NCBI GenBank assembly: GCA_029378245.1
Contig: JARKIF010000005.1
Coordinates: forward strand, 1,736,001-1,800,000
Reading direction: 5' to 3'
Source of the DNA: Roridomyces roridus
Taxonomy: Eukaryota > Basidiomycota > Agaricomycetes > Agaricales > Mycenaceae
DNA length: 64,000 nucleotides
The notes under the pieces are model-generated. The model saw only the letters and a list, made by a program, of their open reading frames with translations, had not been told where the DNA came from and did no database searches. The position numbers and the translations under genes were made by a program. Positions 54,226-64,000 of this stretch are shown piece after piece; within the stretch, counting starts at the first letter, position 1, and each line of letters starts with the position of its first letter.

Positions 54226-56289
54226 TCAGGTCCGAGTCGCCCAGGTAGGATCATATCCAGGTGGTAGTGTCTCTTCCTGCGCGTCTGGGAGCGGACCAGC
54301 ATCAACTTCCTGCCGTGGTATTGACGAGGACGCCTGCCGAGTGGTCCTCTTCTCTTGATACGGAGACGGCATCCCACTGGAGGCATTAGAGCTACTGCCT
54401 CGCGACGACTCGCCGATGAAATTGGCACGCGGTGTTAAATAGGGGTCCAAATCGTCCATGGTGGCGATGGAGGAGTAGAAGCCGCTCGACATGCCCGTGT
54501 CACGGCCCCGGAAATCCTGGGCAGAGCTTGTGGCCGACGCCGACGCATCTGGTCGGTGTGGATATGGATCCAGGCTGTGGTCACGATAGTGGCCGCCGCC
54601 GTTCATCGGCATGTGGGAGCTCAACGACAGCGTGTCGCTGTCGTCTGTAGATCGCATGAGACCAAGTTCAAGCATGGATCAAAATGGTACGAACTTGGAG
54701 GTCTCCTGAATGGCGTCACGATACCTGCATCGCGGGACATTCTCGAGGGTTTCCTTTTAGGCCGTCGGCGACGCCAGCAAAACAAGGCAAATAATATGAC
54801 GGCCGCCACTGCAGCAACGGCAGCGACCTTGACGGAATGAGTGCTCTGTTAGTGAGGGGATTGGAATCTCGGCTTACAGCGACACCCACTGTCCTCCCCA
54901 CGTGGCCCGATGACGACGCGGGAGTTGTGGCAGCAGGGGAGGAAGAGGAAGGGACCGCAGATTGGGATCCAGAGGCGGAAGCCGAAGAGGAGGAAGGGCT
55001 GGAATGAAATGTGAGAAATCTTCAACCCAGGTGTTCAATGACTTACTCAGCCTGAGCTGGCAAGTTCATCATAACAACCTACGGGATGTCTGTCAGTCTA
55101 GAAGTACGGCGAGCAGGCGCCAACACGCACGCTGTGGATGTCCGAGTAGCTCCCGTCGACCAGATTCGTAAGTTTGACGGCGTAATTTTGTGATGGATCC
55201 ATTCCCGTCTCGAAGAATACCAGGTTGTCGAGAACGAACCATTTCGAGGTGGCGTTGAAAATGCGCGTACCCTGCGAAGCTCCAGTGGAAGGGTTTAGCT
55301 CCTGCGAACACTGTTAGCGGGGAAATATTTAGGACTGAATGCGTACCACGCTGAACAATTGGTGGTTCCTACAGTTTTGCTCAGATGTCTTCCTCAACGA
55401 TCGGGATGCAACGTACCAATTTGAAGTGCCTTGCATTTCATGAGGGTCGAGATATTTCATATATGAAGATCCCACATACCATACACAAATAATGCGGAAC
55501 TAAAAAAATGTGAGATTGGTCCGTAAAAGATGGGTGCAAACGCACGTCTTGGAGCAGGTAAAGGTGATGCTGGATCCTGAGCTGTAGGTATCAAGTCGCG
55601 TGTAGCCTTGGTCCTGATGCTCGTTGCTGAACCCCGAGCCCGAAGTGGAGAAGAAAGAGTTTGTGGTTTCCGTGTTATTCGGACCACTGGTGACAGCCAT
55701 TTGGGTGGAGTTGGTGACCGAACTGTGAAGAGTCAGGAACTCTGCAAGTAGATGGTTCACAACGAACTTTGAGGAGATTCCCGTCCGTATGGTAATCTCG
55801 GCCTTGGACAGAGTCAAAGATTTGGATTGGGTGAGTTGGAGGGTGAGGGTGTGCTTCGCGTTGCTCAAGCCGCCATAAGTCGCCAAGACAGAGCCTCCAC
55901 CGCCACTAACAGCATCGCCGTCAAGTGTTGTGCTGTAGGCCCCGGCGCTCCCTGCCCCGTAGAGGGTGATCGCGGTACCAACAAAATCCAGTTTCACGGA
56001 CGCGCCATTGGACGAGCTGACATGGGATGAAACTCCAGAGGCCTGGTTAATGTTCAGCTTCTGATTCTCTGGTTTCTGTATCTCGCTCACCAAATTATTT
56101 GCAGTGTGGGTCGAGTCGTAGTTTGCGTCCGAGACTCTGGTCCAGGCAGACTGCCGACGTCATTCGGTTCAACGTAAAGAGAGGAAGAAAAAGCAGGTTT
56201 ACCTGCCAAGATGCGCCTTCAGTGCTTTCACGGTCTGGAGAATAGGTGAATGCAGGAGATTGGTCGGTAACTGTAATATTCAGCGACAT
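54226..56289 (-). CDS. Membrane protein with beta-sandwich-like ectodomain
   Basis: A multi-exon gene ending PPGYDPTWATRT-stop at 54226. The N-terminal part (MSLNITVTDQSPAFTYSP, GASWQ-SAWTRVSDANYDST, then SSSNGASVKLDFVGTAITLY, GAGSAGAYSTTLDGDAVSGG, KHTLTLQLTQSKSLTLSKAE) resembles the galactose-binding-like ectodomain found in many Agaricomycete membrane proteins. A second such domain follows (FVLDNLVFFETG, YAVKLTNL). Then comes a Ser/Thr-rich stalk (SSSSASASGSQSAVPSSSSP) and the transmembrane helix AAVILFALFCWRRRRPKRK. The cytosolic tail has a DDLDPYLTPR stretch. The true start is unclear: ATG 56289 gives no signal peptide, and ATG 56355 lies in the same frame; an upstream leader exon may be missing. 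It is convergent with the 7-TM gene, 85 bp apart. Role unknown; wall or surface sensing is a guess. Confidence 0.62.
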
Positions 56290-56632
56290 ATGCCCTCCCA
56301 GATGAGTGTAGAAAGAGCGCCGAGGTGACCATTTGGAAAATCTGATTGGCGACATGTATCGTCAATAAATACGCGGACTCAACGCGGCCGGTGTTTCCGT
56401 TGTACCTGGAGTGTAAAAGAATTGGAAATGGCGACCGACAAACTGCAAGATCGAGCTTAGGATGGGATACAACGCAGGGTCCGATTCAAGTTGGATTCAA
56501 GAGTCCGAGTCGGCAAATCTGAAATCAACGGAACAGCGCCATCATGTCTCTACGTGATCTGAATGACTGTCTTCAGATTCCCACAACGCTAGCGCTGCTG
56601 CTTAGAGAGAGGCTGTATCGAGCCTAGCCATC
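56290..56632. other. Divergent intergenic region, no gene seen
   Basis: 343 bp between the membrane-protein gene (minus) and the SAC/5-phosphatase gene (plus). A missing 5' leader exon of the former could lie here, but I could not identify one. No repeat or RNA gene was noticed. Confidence 0.45.
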
Positions 56633-59600
56633 ATGTACCTTTACTTGGCCAACGATGTTCCGACCGGTCGTATTCTCTACTTGGTCTCGAATAATCGCAT
56701 CCTTGCCTTCCGTCAGAGTTCCAACCCGGCCCAGGCTGTCGTCGAGTTCCTGCCCCAGTCTCAGGTCGATCTCTCCAATGTCATTCGACTAAATACGCGC
56801 GTCGTGAAAGGATGTCTGGGCCTCATTTCAATCGAAAAGGGCGCGTTCGCTGCCCTTCGCATCCCATCGCCATATTCATCCCTTTCCAGATCTCTTCCTC
56901 GCCGTCGTGACCAGTGCCACAGAGGTCGGAAACACGAGACCGACTGCGGAGGAATCAGTAGCAAGGATCCATGAAGTGTGTTTCTACAGTCTGACCTCGG
57001 CAACATGGGACGAGCTCCCTGTCGAGTCTTTGACCAACCCCGAAGCCATCGACACCATGATGAACCGCGACAGCTACGGCCAGCCATCTACTCCTCCCAT
57101 TATCGAGCACCCATGTATGCCGTTGACAAAAATCTTGTCTTCTGGCCACTTTTACTACGCCAAAAATTCCAACTGGGATCTCTCTTCCAGGCTCGCAGTC
57201 CGCCTTCCGAGAGACAGCCATTCCACCTGGGACCTAGGCACCTTTGATGAGAAATTCATCTGGAACGCATTCTTGATTCGTAGTCTACTTGACTTGAGAG
57301 AGAGGTTAGATCCTCTGGAAAGAGATGATTTCGATACCTGTCAGTTCATAGTATGCAAAACAGTGTCCTTTCATACCATTTTTGCTCACGATTGTCCAGG
57401 TCTTGGCAATCCAAGGATACGTAGGGACAGCTACGATGGCGTTGCCTGCCCCTCCCAAGGAGGGAAAGCCCACCATCGCCACTCTTTCCCTCATCTCTCG
57501 GCTTGGTTGGAAAAGGGCCGGTACTCGGTTCAATGCCCGTGGCGTAGATGACGACGGCAATACCGCCAACTTTGTGGAGGTTCTTACTGTGCCCTGTTGC
57601 GCATTTCCCAATTACTCAAACACCGTATAGACCGAGACCATATTTACTGCCGACCAACACTGCGTGAGCTACGCACAAATACGCGGAAGCGTTCCCGGTA
57701 GGTCACTCGATCCCGACGTTGTTCATTTGTTCAAGGTCTGTTCTAGTATTTTGGGAGCAGCAAGGCTTGCAGACTTTTGGTCAACGCATACAAATAACGC
57801 GTCCAACGAGCTCACAGCCTGCGTTTAATCAGCATTTCGCCCAGCTCCTGGAGGAGTATGACTCGGTACATGCCATCAACCTGTTGGGCACGAAAGAAAA
57901 CGAAGCAATCCTGACCACAGCTTACGCCCGTCATCTATCCAGTGCCCGTGAGGTTATTGGAGACCAGGTCTTCATTACGCACTTTGACTTTCATAACGCT
58001 GTTCGAATCGGAGGACATGACAGTGTTATAAGAGAACTAAAGTTGCTTTTTCTCTGTTTTCAGTCTCAATGCTGACCCAGGGAAACAGACGTCTCGATGC
58101 AATATCTAGGCATGTCGCACAATTTGGGTACACCATGTGCGAAGTCAAGACAGATGAGATAGTCACTCAACAGAGTGGCATCTTTCGCACCAATTGTCTG
58201 GACTGGTAAACCATTTTCGTTATTCCATTATCATATTCTCAACGTTGCCATCAGCTTAGACCGCACCAACTTTGTACAAGACATCATCTCTCGCACAACT
58301 TTGGAGGAATACATCCTCCAAGCACGTCAAGAGTGGATACATTCCAACTCTTTATGGACTCATCATCGGGAGCTGTGGGCAGAGAACGGCGATGCACTGT
58401 CCAAGATATATGCTGGCACAGGCGCCTTGAACACTAGCTTTACACGAAGCGGCAAACGTACCTTGGCCGGTATGTATACTCGTCATACCACTTGACGCTG
58501 ACTCAACGACTGCAGGTGTTTTGTCCGATGCCACCAAGAGTGTCTCCAGAGCATATATCAACAATTTCCAGGATAAAGGCAAACAAATTGCTATCGATAT
58601 GTTCCTCGTAAGGACCGTTCCTTCATCTCGGTTTGTCTGAGACTGTCCGTAGGGAAATATGAGCAATCAGCGACCGGTGACAATATTCGATCCCATTCAC
58701 GACTCTGTGCGGATCGCATTAGAAAATCGGTACGCTGATAAGACTGTGCTGGTCTTTACTGAATTGTTTTGTAGGGTGCATGAATACTCTTCTACGAAGC
58801 AGTGTACCATCTTTGTTGGGACTTGGAATTTGAACGGCAGGGTGAGTCCCTCAAATGTGCTCAACCTACGCGTTCAGACCTTTGCCTGCTAGCCGCCTTC
58901 CGAATCCCTGCTACCCTGGTTGTTCCCGAGAGATGGTGCGTGTGATGGTCCCAGAAATTGACCTTCAATTAAACAACTTTCAAAGGCATCGAGTCAGTCG
59001 CTTTTATTCCACGTCTGCAATAGCCTCATTGTTTAGGCCAGACATGTTTGTGTTGGGATTCCAAGAGATTGTGCCCTTAACCGCCCAACAAATCGTTCAG
59101 ACGGATCCCGACAAACGGTTCGCTGTGATTTCAATCATTATGATTTCGCTAATATCGGCGCAGTCGAATGTGGGAACGTCGAATTCTGGAGACTCTAGAC
59201 CACCGACCGAACAAAAAGGCGACTTATGTCTTGCTTCGGAGCGAACAGGTGCGTGGTTTATCGGAGCCGGGGCGAGTTTTCTGAACAATAATACCAGCTC
59301 GTTGGCACCGCGTTGCTGGTGCTGGTGAGAACAGAACTGTTGCCCGTCATGCGCAACGTGGAGGCCGCTTCACGCAAGACGGGGTTGCGGGGCATGTCGG
59401 GCAACAAAGGTGCTGTTGGCGTGCGCCTGGATTATTACGACACGAGCTTCTGCTTTCTGACCGCACATCTTGCGGCGGGGCACTCGAATGTTGACGAACG
59501 TAATATGGATTATCGAACAATTGCCAACGGGCTTCATTTCCTGAAGGGCAAGACTATCCCCAGCCATGAGTGCGTGCTTTTGATTCTAATGTTGCTCATC

Positions 59601-60476
59601 TCACCCGCTATTTCTCAGAAATGTGATTTGGTTAGCGGACACCAACTACCGGATTGACTTGGACAACGAGACTGTGCGTTCGTCAGCCGAGTCGGACGAC
59701 TTTGATATGCTTCTCGCGGGTGACCAGGTAAATTGACCCAATTTTGTACCATCTTTGACTAATCTTCTCAGTTGCGGCAAGCAATAGACAGCGGGACTGC
59801 CTTTGCCGGATACGAAGAAGGACCATTACTATTCCGTCCGACGTACCGCTACGACCTGGGGACAGACCGCTACGACACCAGCGAGAAGATGCGCATCCCT
59901 GCTTGGACCGATCGAATATTATACCGCTCACGAGGTGGCCTCGATCTTGGCGTGTATTCGCGGGCAGAATTGAAGGGGTCGGACCATAAACCGGTCTTTG
60001 CCATCTTCCATGCTGCAGTAAGAGTGGTCGACGTCGCAAAGCGGACGGCTCTTTCGCAATTACTCCTGCAGAGTGTGATTGCGACGGCGCCAGGCGAGAA
60101 GCTTGATGAAAAACTGGCTGCGCTGGCGCTGCCACCAAGTATCGGAGATTGTAGGCTCTCATTCCCCTCGAGTAGTAACACACTAACGTCGACGCCAGTA
60201 CCGCCTCCGAGCTCCGATGACGCTGCCTGGTGGAACGGGCCAGAGTTTCCCAACGGAGCCATTTCCATGGCCGAGCTGCGGGACGTGAGGGCAGGTTCCA
60301 CGAATCCGTTCGACTCTCCCGACGAGTCCTCGCTTTCTTCGTCTTCGACGTCTGACGAAGAACTGTATACGGACGCGTTGATGCTGCAAACGCCCATGAC
60401 ACCCGTTCCGGCCGTCGTTACACGCAAGCCGCCTCCTCCGCCTCCACCACGGCCTGCGAAAAAGCCCACCGACTAA
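56633..60476 (+). CDS. Synaptojanin-like polyphosphoinositide phosphatase (SAC + 5-phosphatase)
   Basis: Enzymes of this type strip phosphates from PI4P, PI(3,5)P2 and PI(4,5)P2 during endocytosis (yeast Inp51-53). The gene has at least fifteen exons. The SAC domain runs from [20 protein letters not shown] through GFDEKF-type sequence ([18 protein letters not shown]) to the catalytic Cys motif NCLDCLDRTN, which is intact. The inositol 5-phosphatase domain follows: [82 protein letters not shown] and [12 protein letters not shown]. All catalytic motifs are present. The tail ends in a Pro-rich [14 protein letters not shown], a likely SH3 ligand. The first intron appears to use a GC donor (AAGG-GCGCGT, near 56842), because only that gives [15 protein letters not shown]. 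Identity is certain. The exon list needs transcripts. Confidence 0.92.
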
Positions 60477-60540
60477 CGACGTAGTTACAACACAATAATA
60501 TGTACATGTAATTCGGGAGAGGGTACAGGAGTCAAAAAAT

Positions 60541-62292
60541 TTAGATGATACCCTGTTTCTTGAGGTCCTCGTACGTCTTGCGGTTGTACACGTTACCCTC
60601 ATCGTCCTCGAGCTCCTCCATCGTCTCCTGTTCGAAAATCTCGTGACGACCCTCTTGCTTCAGCTTCTCAGCGACTGCCAAATTGGTTAGCGGGAAGAGA
60701 TGAAAAGGCGACTGCACATACGGGATAGAGCGTCCTCAATCCGAGTGATCTCGTGGAAGTGCTTGGTGTTTGGCAGACCGAGAGCACGCATTCCAAAAGC
60801 GTGTCGTGATTCTTGGAAATGTCGCTCAAAGTTTTTGCGCCCCATGTAAACCTGGTCCGAGCAGATCTCGCAGCGGTATTCGACGCCGAGACCGTGTAGC
60901 TTGTACAACCAATACGGGATAGGCTTGCCGTCCCATCCGAGGGGCAGTTTGAGAGGATTGTAGATGCGCTCCTCTTCCTCCTCCTCTGCGGGTGCGTCGT
61001 CGGTTGGATTCGGAGGTGGTGGAGGGGGATTGGCTTGGTCGATTAGTTCTTGCTCACGCTCGCGAGCGGTGAGTGAGAAACGGCGCTCGACGTTAGACTT
61101 GGTGTCATTAATTGTCGGTACGAGCGAAGCCAGGAGGGCGGTGCTCAGGTGTGTCAAATAGGCGGAATTGCGGATGCGCAGTTTCTGTGCAGACTGTGCA
61201 GACTGAGCAGCTGAGTGTGTAGCTGGTGTACCCGCCGCTGGGGCGCTGGGCTTGGCAGACTCCGATTCACCCGAGACTTCCTTCGCCGCCGCTTTGATGT
61301 GTTTTTTGGACGTCAAATGGGCATCATAGACGGTTTGCTTGGAGTAGTTTTTCTGGCCTGGGGAGATTTTTATAAGAATATAGACGATGAAAATGGAATA
61401 CTTACAAGCAGAGCACCAAATGCCGCCAGCGTCGTTACCATTGGCAGGCGTTTTTGTCGCAACCTCCTCCCAAGCCTTGAGTTCCCCGCTCTCCCATTTT
61501 TGATCGAAATCAAGCTCTGCCTCCTTCTGTTGCCCGTCAATGTCCACCAGGGGCATTGTCCGTTTGGCGAACGACAGTAGGTACGCGTGAAGATTGTTTA
61601 TATATCTGCAACAAGTTGAAGAGACGTGGACGGAAAAATACACCGACGCTCACGTTTCATAGTCTTTGGAGAAGCGGGTCTCCTTTGTCAAGTCGCGGTG
61701 GACATGGCCAGACTGAGCAAGCAGGAGCAAGTCAAGGTACTGGAGGTAACCAGGACGCTTGCCAATGTTTTTCAGGTTGTTGAAGGCAGTATGATTAGCG
61801 TATAGATCGACGTATTTGCCATAAGCCTCTTCGCCAGAGAAGAGGAGGGAGATGGCTGCAAAAAGATGTGAAGCGCGCCGATACACACTGAAAGAAACGG
61901 CCAAACGCACGATCTTCGACCTCCTCGTCGACGTCTGCACCCTCGAGGAGCGTTGCCAGCTCGAGGTCAAACCCTCCTGGTACAGAATCAGGGTACTTGG
62001 CGTGGTGCTCTTGGATTTTGACCAACCGCGCGTAGAATTCGGAGAGGTCGTTCTGCTGTGAGGGGGCGGAAAGGAGGTCAATTTCTGCACGCCTGCGGTC
62101 CTCGTCGGCGTAGATGCTATCCAAGGAAATTACGCGGGAAGTTATGCGGTCGAGCATCTGGGAAGCCTTGTGCTCTGTCTGGAGACGGAGGTCATGGGAG
62201 GGAGGGTTGCGGGAGAGAAGGGTGTACAGGGCGCGCTCGAAACGCTCGATCTCTTCATGTGTCTGCCGTTGGACCTCGATGACACTGTCCAT
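60541..62292 (-). CDS. PRP9: Splicing factor 3A subunit 3 (SF3a60/Prp9)
   Basis: SF3a60 is part of the SF3a complex of the U2 snRNP and is needed for branch-site recognition. The start at 62290-62292 gives MDSVIEVQRQTHEEIERFER. The N-terminal helical domain continues through QTEHKASQMLDRITSRV to FSGEEAYGKYVDLYANHTAF and NLKNIGKRPGYLQYLDLLL. A matrin-type zinc finger region is split by an intron at GGIWCSACK, then GQKNYSKQTVYDAHLTSKKH. The C-terminal zinc finger YRCEICSDQVYMGRKNFERH followed by FQESRHAFGMRALGLPNT is the family hallmark. The end, EGNVYNRKTYEDLKKQGII, also matches. About six exons. The acidic run EEEEEE precedes RIYNPLKLPLGWDGKPIPYW. It is head to head with eIF4A3, 65 bp apart. 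Confidence 0.95.
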
Positions 62293-62357
62293 GGCGCGAC
62301 GCTCAAGTCAAGTTTTGGCTTGAGTTTGCGATCAAATCCTTGTTTTGCCCAACACCA
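62293..62357. promoter_or_regulatory. Compact bidirectional promoter region SF3A3 / eIF4A3
   Basis: Only 65 bp lie between the divergent start codons of two pre-mRNA-processing genes. It includes the imperfect repeat TCAAGTCAAG and a TTTTGGCTTGAGTTTG run; no TATA box is evident. Confidence 0.55.
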
Positions 62358-63800
62358 ATGGCTGGAATCAACGCCGGCGACGATGTAAAGCTTTTCTCGC
62401 TCGATTTCCTACCCCAATCTCATTATTTCACTACCAGAAACTCGTATTCGAGTCTTCCGAGGCCGTTTCTGTCGTTTCCACCTTTGATGACCTTGGACTG
62501 AAGGAGGATTTGGTTCGCGGCATATACGCGTATAGTCCGTCCTTTTCCTCTCTCACTCTCGGACTTTCGTGCTCACCACACACTTCCAGACTTTGAAAAG
62601 CCGTCCGCCATCCAGCAGCGTGCCATATTGCCCATAACACAGGGCAGAGATGTCATCGCGCAAGCCCAGTCTGGTACCGGTAAAACCGCCACGTTCTCCA
62701 TCTCCATCCTCCAGTCCATCGACGTCACTGTCCGGGAGACGCAGGCCCTCGTCTTGTCCCCCACCCGCGAACTTGCGACCCAAATCCAGTCTGTTGTGCT
62801 GGCGTTGGGCGACTACATGAACGTCCAGTGCCACGCGTGCATTGGTGGCACGTCCATTGGCGAGGACATCCGTAAGCTCGAATACGGACAGCACGTCGTG
62901 TCAGGCACTCCTGGGCGCGTTTTTGATATGATTCGGCGGCGGAGTCTTCGGACACGGAATATCAAAATGCTCGTGCTCGACGAGGCCGATGAGCTTCTGA
63001 ACAAGGGATTCAAAGACCAAATCTACGACGTCTACCGCTACTTGCCGCCCGCAACGCAGGTAGTGCTCCTCAGTGCAACGCTGCCGTACGATGTGCTCGA
63101 GATGACGACCAAATTCATGACCGACCCTATCCGCATCCTCGTCAAGCGTGACGAGTTGACGCTGGAAGGCATCAAGCAATTCTTTGTGGCTGTTGAAAAA
63201 GAGGACTGGAAATTCGACACTCTCTGCGATCTCTACGACACCCTCACGATCACACAAGCTGTTATTTTCTGCAACACCAGGCGCAAGGTCGACTGGCTGA
63301 CGGAGAAAATGCGTGCCTCCAACTTTACCGTCTCTTCCATGCATGGAGAGATGGCACAGAAGGAACGCGACACCATCATGGCCGAGTTCCGTGGTGGAAC
63401 CTCGTATGTATCGTCCTTGATGCACTTTCCCCACCGCTCATCCCATTTCTAGTCGCGTCCTGATCACGACCGATGTGTGGGCACGAGGCATTGACGTCCA
63501 ACAAGTCTCGTTGGTCATCAACTACGATTTACCAGCGTCCGTCTCGTGCATTTTATTCCGTTGTTTGTACTCATTTGCCCTCCAGAAATCGTGAAAACTA
63601 TATTCACCGTATTGGCCGGTCTGGTCGGTTTGGACGCAAGGGTGTCGCTATCAACGTACGCATCACTTTCTTACTTGGAACTGTGCTGACCTCTCCCCCA
63701 GTTCGTCACCGTCGACGACGTCCGTATACTTCGTGATATCGAGCAATTCTACAGCACGCAGATCGACGAGATGCCCGTGAATGCTGCAGAGCTGATTTGA
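62358..63800 (+). CDS. FAL1: DEAD-box helicase eIF4A-III (exon junction complex / Fal1)
   Basis: eIF4A-III is the RNA clamp of the exon junction complex; its yeast relative Fal1 acts in 18S rRNA maturation. The first exon encodes MAGINAGDD, then [20 protein letters not shown] after a GT-AG intron. Helicase motifs in order: [14 protein letters not shown] (Q motif), AQSGTGKT (I), PTRELATQ (Ia), GTPGR (Ib), LDEADELL (II, DEAD), SATLP (III), [20 protein letters not shown] (V) and [17 protein letters not shown] (VI). The segment [20 protein letters not shown] and the VWARGIDV form favour eIF4A-III over eIF4A. About six exons, ending [13 protein letters not shown] at 63800. Present in an intron-rich genome next to SF3A3, an EJC role is likely (inference). 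Confidence 0.95.
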
Positions 63801-63912
63801 GAAGAGATTTCGTTGCATTTACCTGATATTTTGGCCCCTTGCTATGTAATTCGCGAAAATCTGTATTCTACTCTTGTGGCGGTGCAACGTTGATCGAAAC
63901 TTTTTCTACTAA

Positions 63913-64000
63913 TCACGACGCGGGCGGAGGTGAATTGGCGAACGCGCCGCCGGCCTTGACGATGAATATTGCCAACAGTATTCCCTCCACCGTCTCGGGC
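63913..64000 (-). CDS. Possible 3' end of a gene continuing off the right edge
   Basis: The minus strand is open from the right edge to a TGA at 63913-63915 and reads PETVEGILLAIFIVKAGGAF then ANSPPPAS. The mix of hydrophobic helix and Pro-rich end is protein-like, but only 28 codons are visible and I do not recognise it. It would be convergent with eIF4A3, 112 bp apart. Confidence 0.35.
   Translation of the reverse strand, partial: PETVEGILLAIFIVKAGGAFANSPPPAS

Overview
This window is nuclear DNA of a filamentous basidiomycete, most likely an Agaricomycete. The genes are intron-rich with short introns (about 45-70 nt, GT-AG, with a few apparent GC-AG) and gaps between genes are often under 100 bp. 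Several families are typical of Agaricomycetes: a FunK1-type kinase, an HNH-nuclease-domain protein, and two types of fungal membrane protein. The HNH protein looks to me most like proteins from Rhizoctonia and its relatives (Ceratobasidiaceae); that is an impression from memory, not a database result. I see no rRNA, CRISPR array or intact transposon.

Layout: 1-1.3 kb, head-to-head spliceosome genes U1-C and LSM3. 1.35-10.2 kb, a small DUF4050/Gag1-clamp-like gene, the F-box/LRR gene GRR1, glutaminyl-tRNA synthetase, a repeat-rich gap with a gene relic, and a GRR1 paralogue without an F-box. 10.4-18.6 kb, two convergent RhoGEF genes separated by a duplicated, tRNA-like gap. 18.8-23.4 kb, tRNase Z, THO complex subunit 7 and a UIM-containing protein. 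23.6-31.6 kb, a RIM15-type kinase with a receiver domain, mitochondrial ribosomal protein bS18m and proteasome subunit RPN11. 31.6-40.2 kb, an intronless unknown gene, VPS52, ERG3 with an apparent +1 frameshift, and EFR3. 40.2-41.3 kb, a repeated non-coding spacer.

41.3-47.9 kb looks like an accessory stretch: secreted aldose 1-epimerase, HNH-domain protein, FunK1 kinase and BTB protein. 47.9-49.9 kb holds the divergent trafficking genes SVP26 and DID2. 49.9-56.3 kb holds three membrane proteins. 56.6-64 kb holds a synaptojanin-like SAC/5-phosphatase, then the head-to-head pair SF3A3 and eIF4A3 and the 3' end of one more gene.

Functional themes: RNA processing (U1-C, LSM3, SF3A3, eIF4A3, THOC7, tRNase Z), ubiquitin and proteasome (GRR1, its paralogue, RPN11, UIM protein), vesicle traffic and phosphoinositides (VPS52, SVP26, DID2, EFR3, SAC/5-phosphatase), and Rho or nutrient signalling (two RhoGEFs, RIM15). 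Most genes are conserved housekeeping genes. The most unusual signals are the F-box-less GRR1 copy, the ERG3 frameshift, the GC-AG introns, and the repeats and relic in the spacers. Exon coordinates were worked out by eye from splice consensus, reading phase and family conservation. They have no transcript support.
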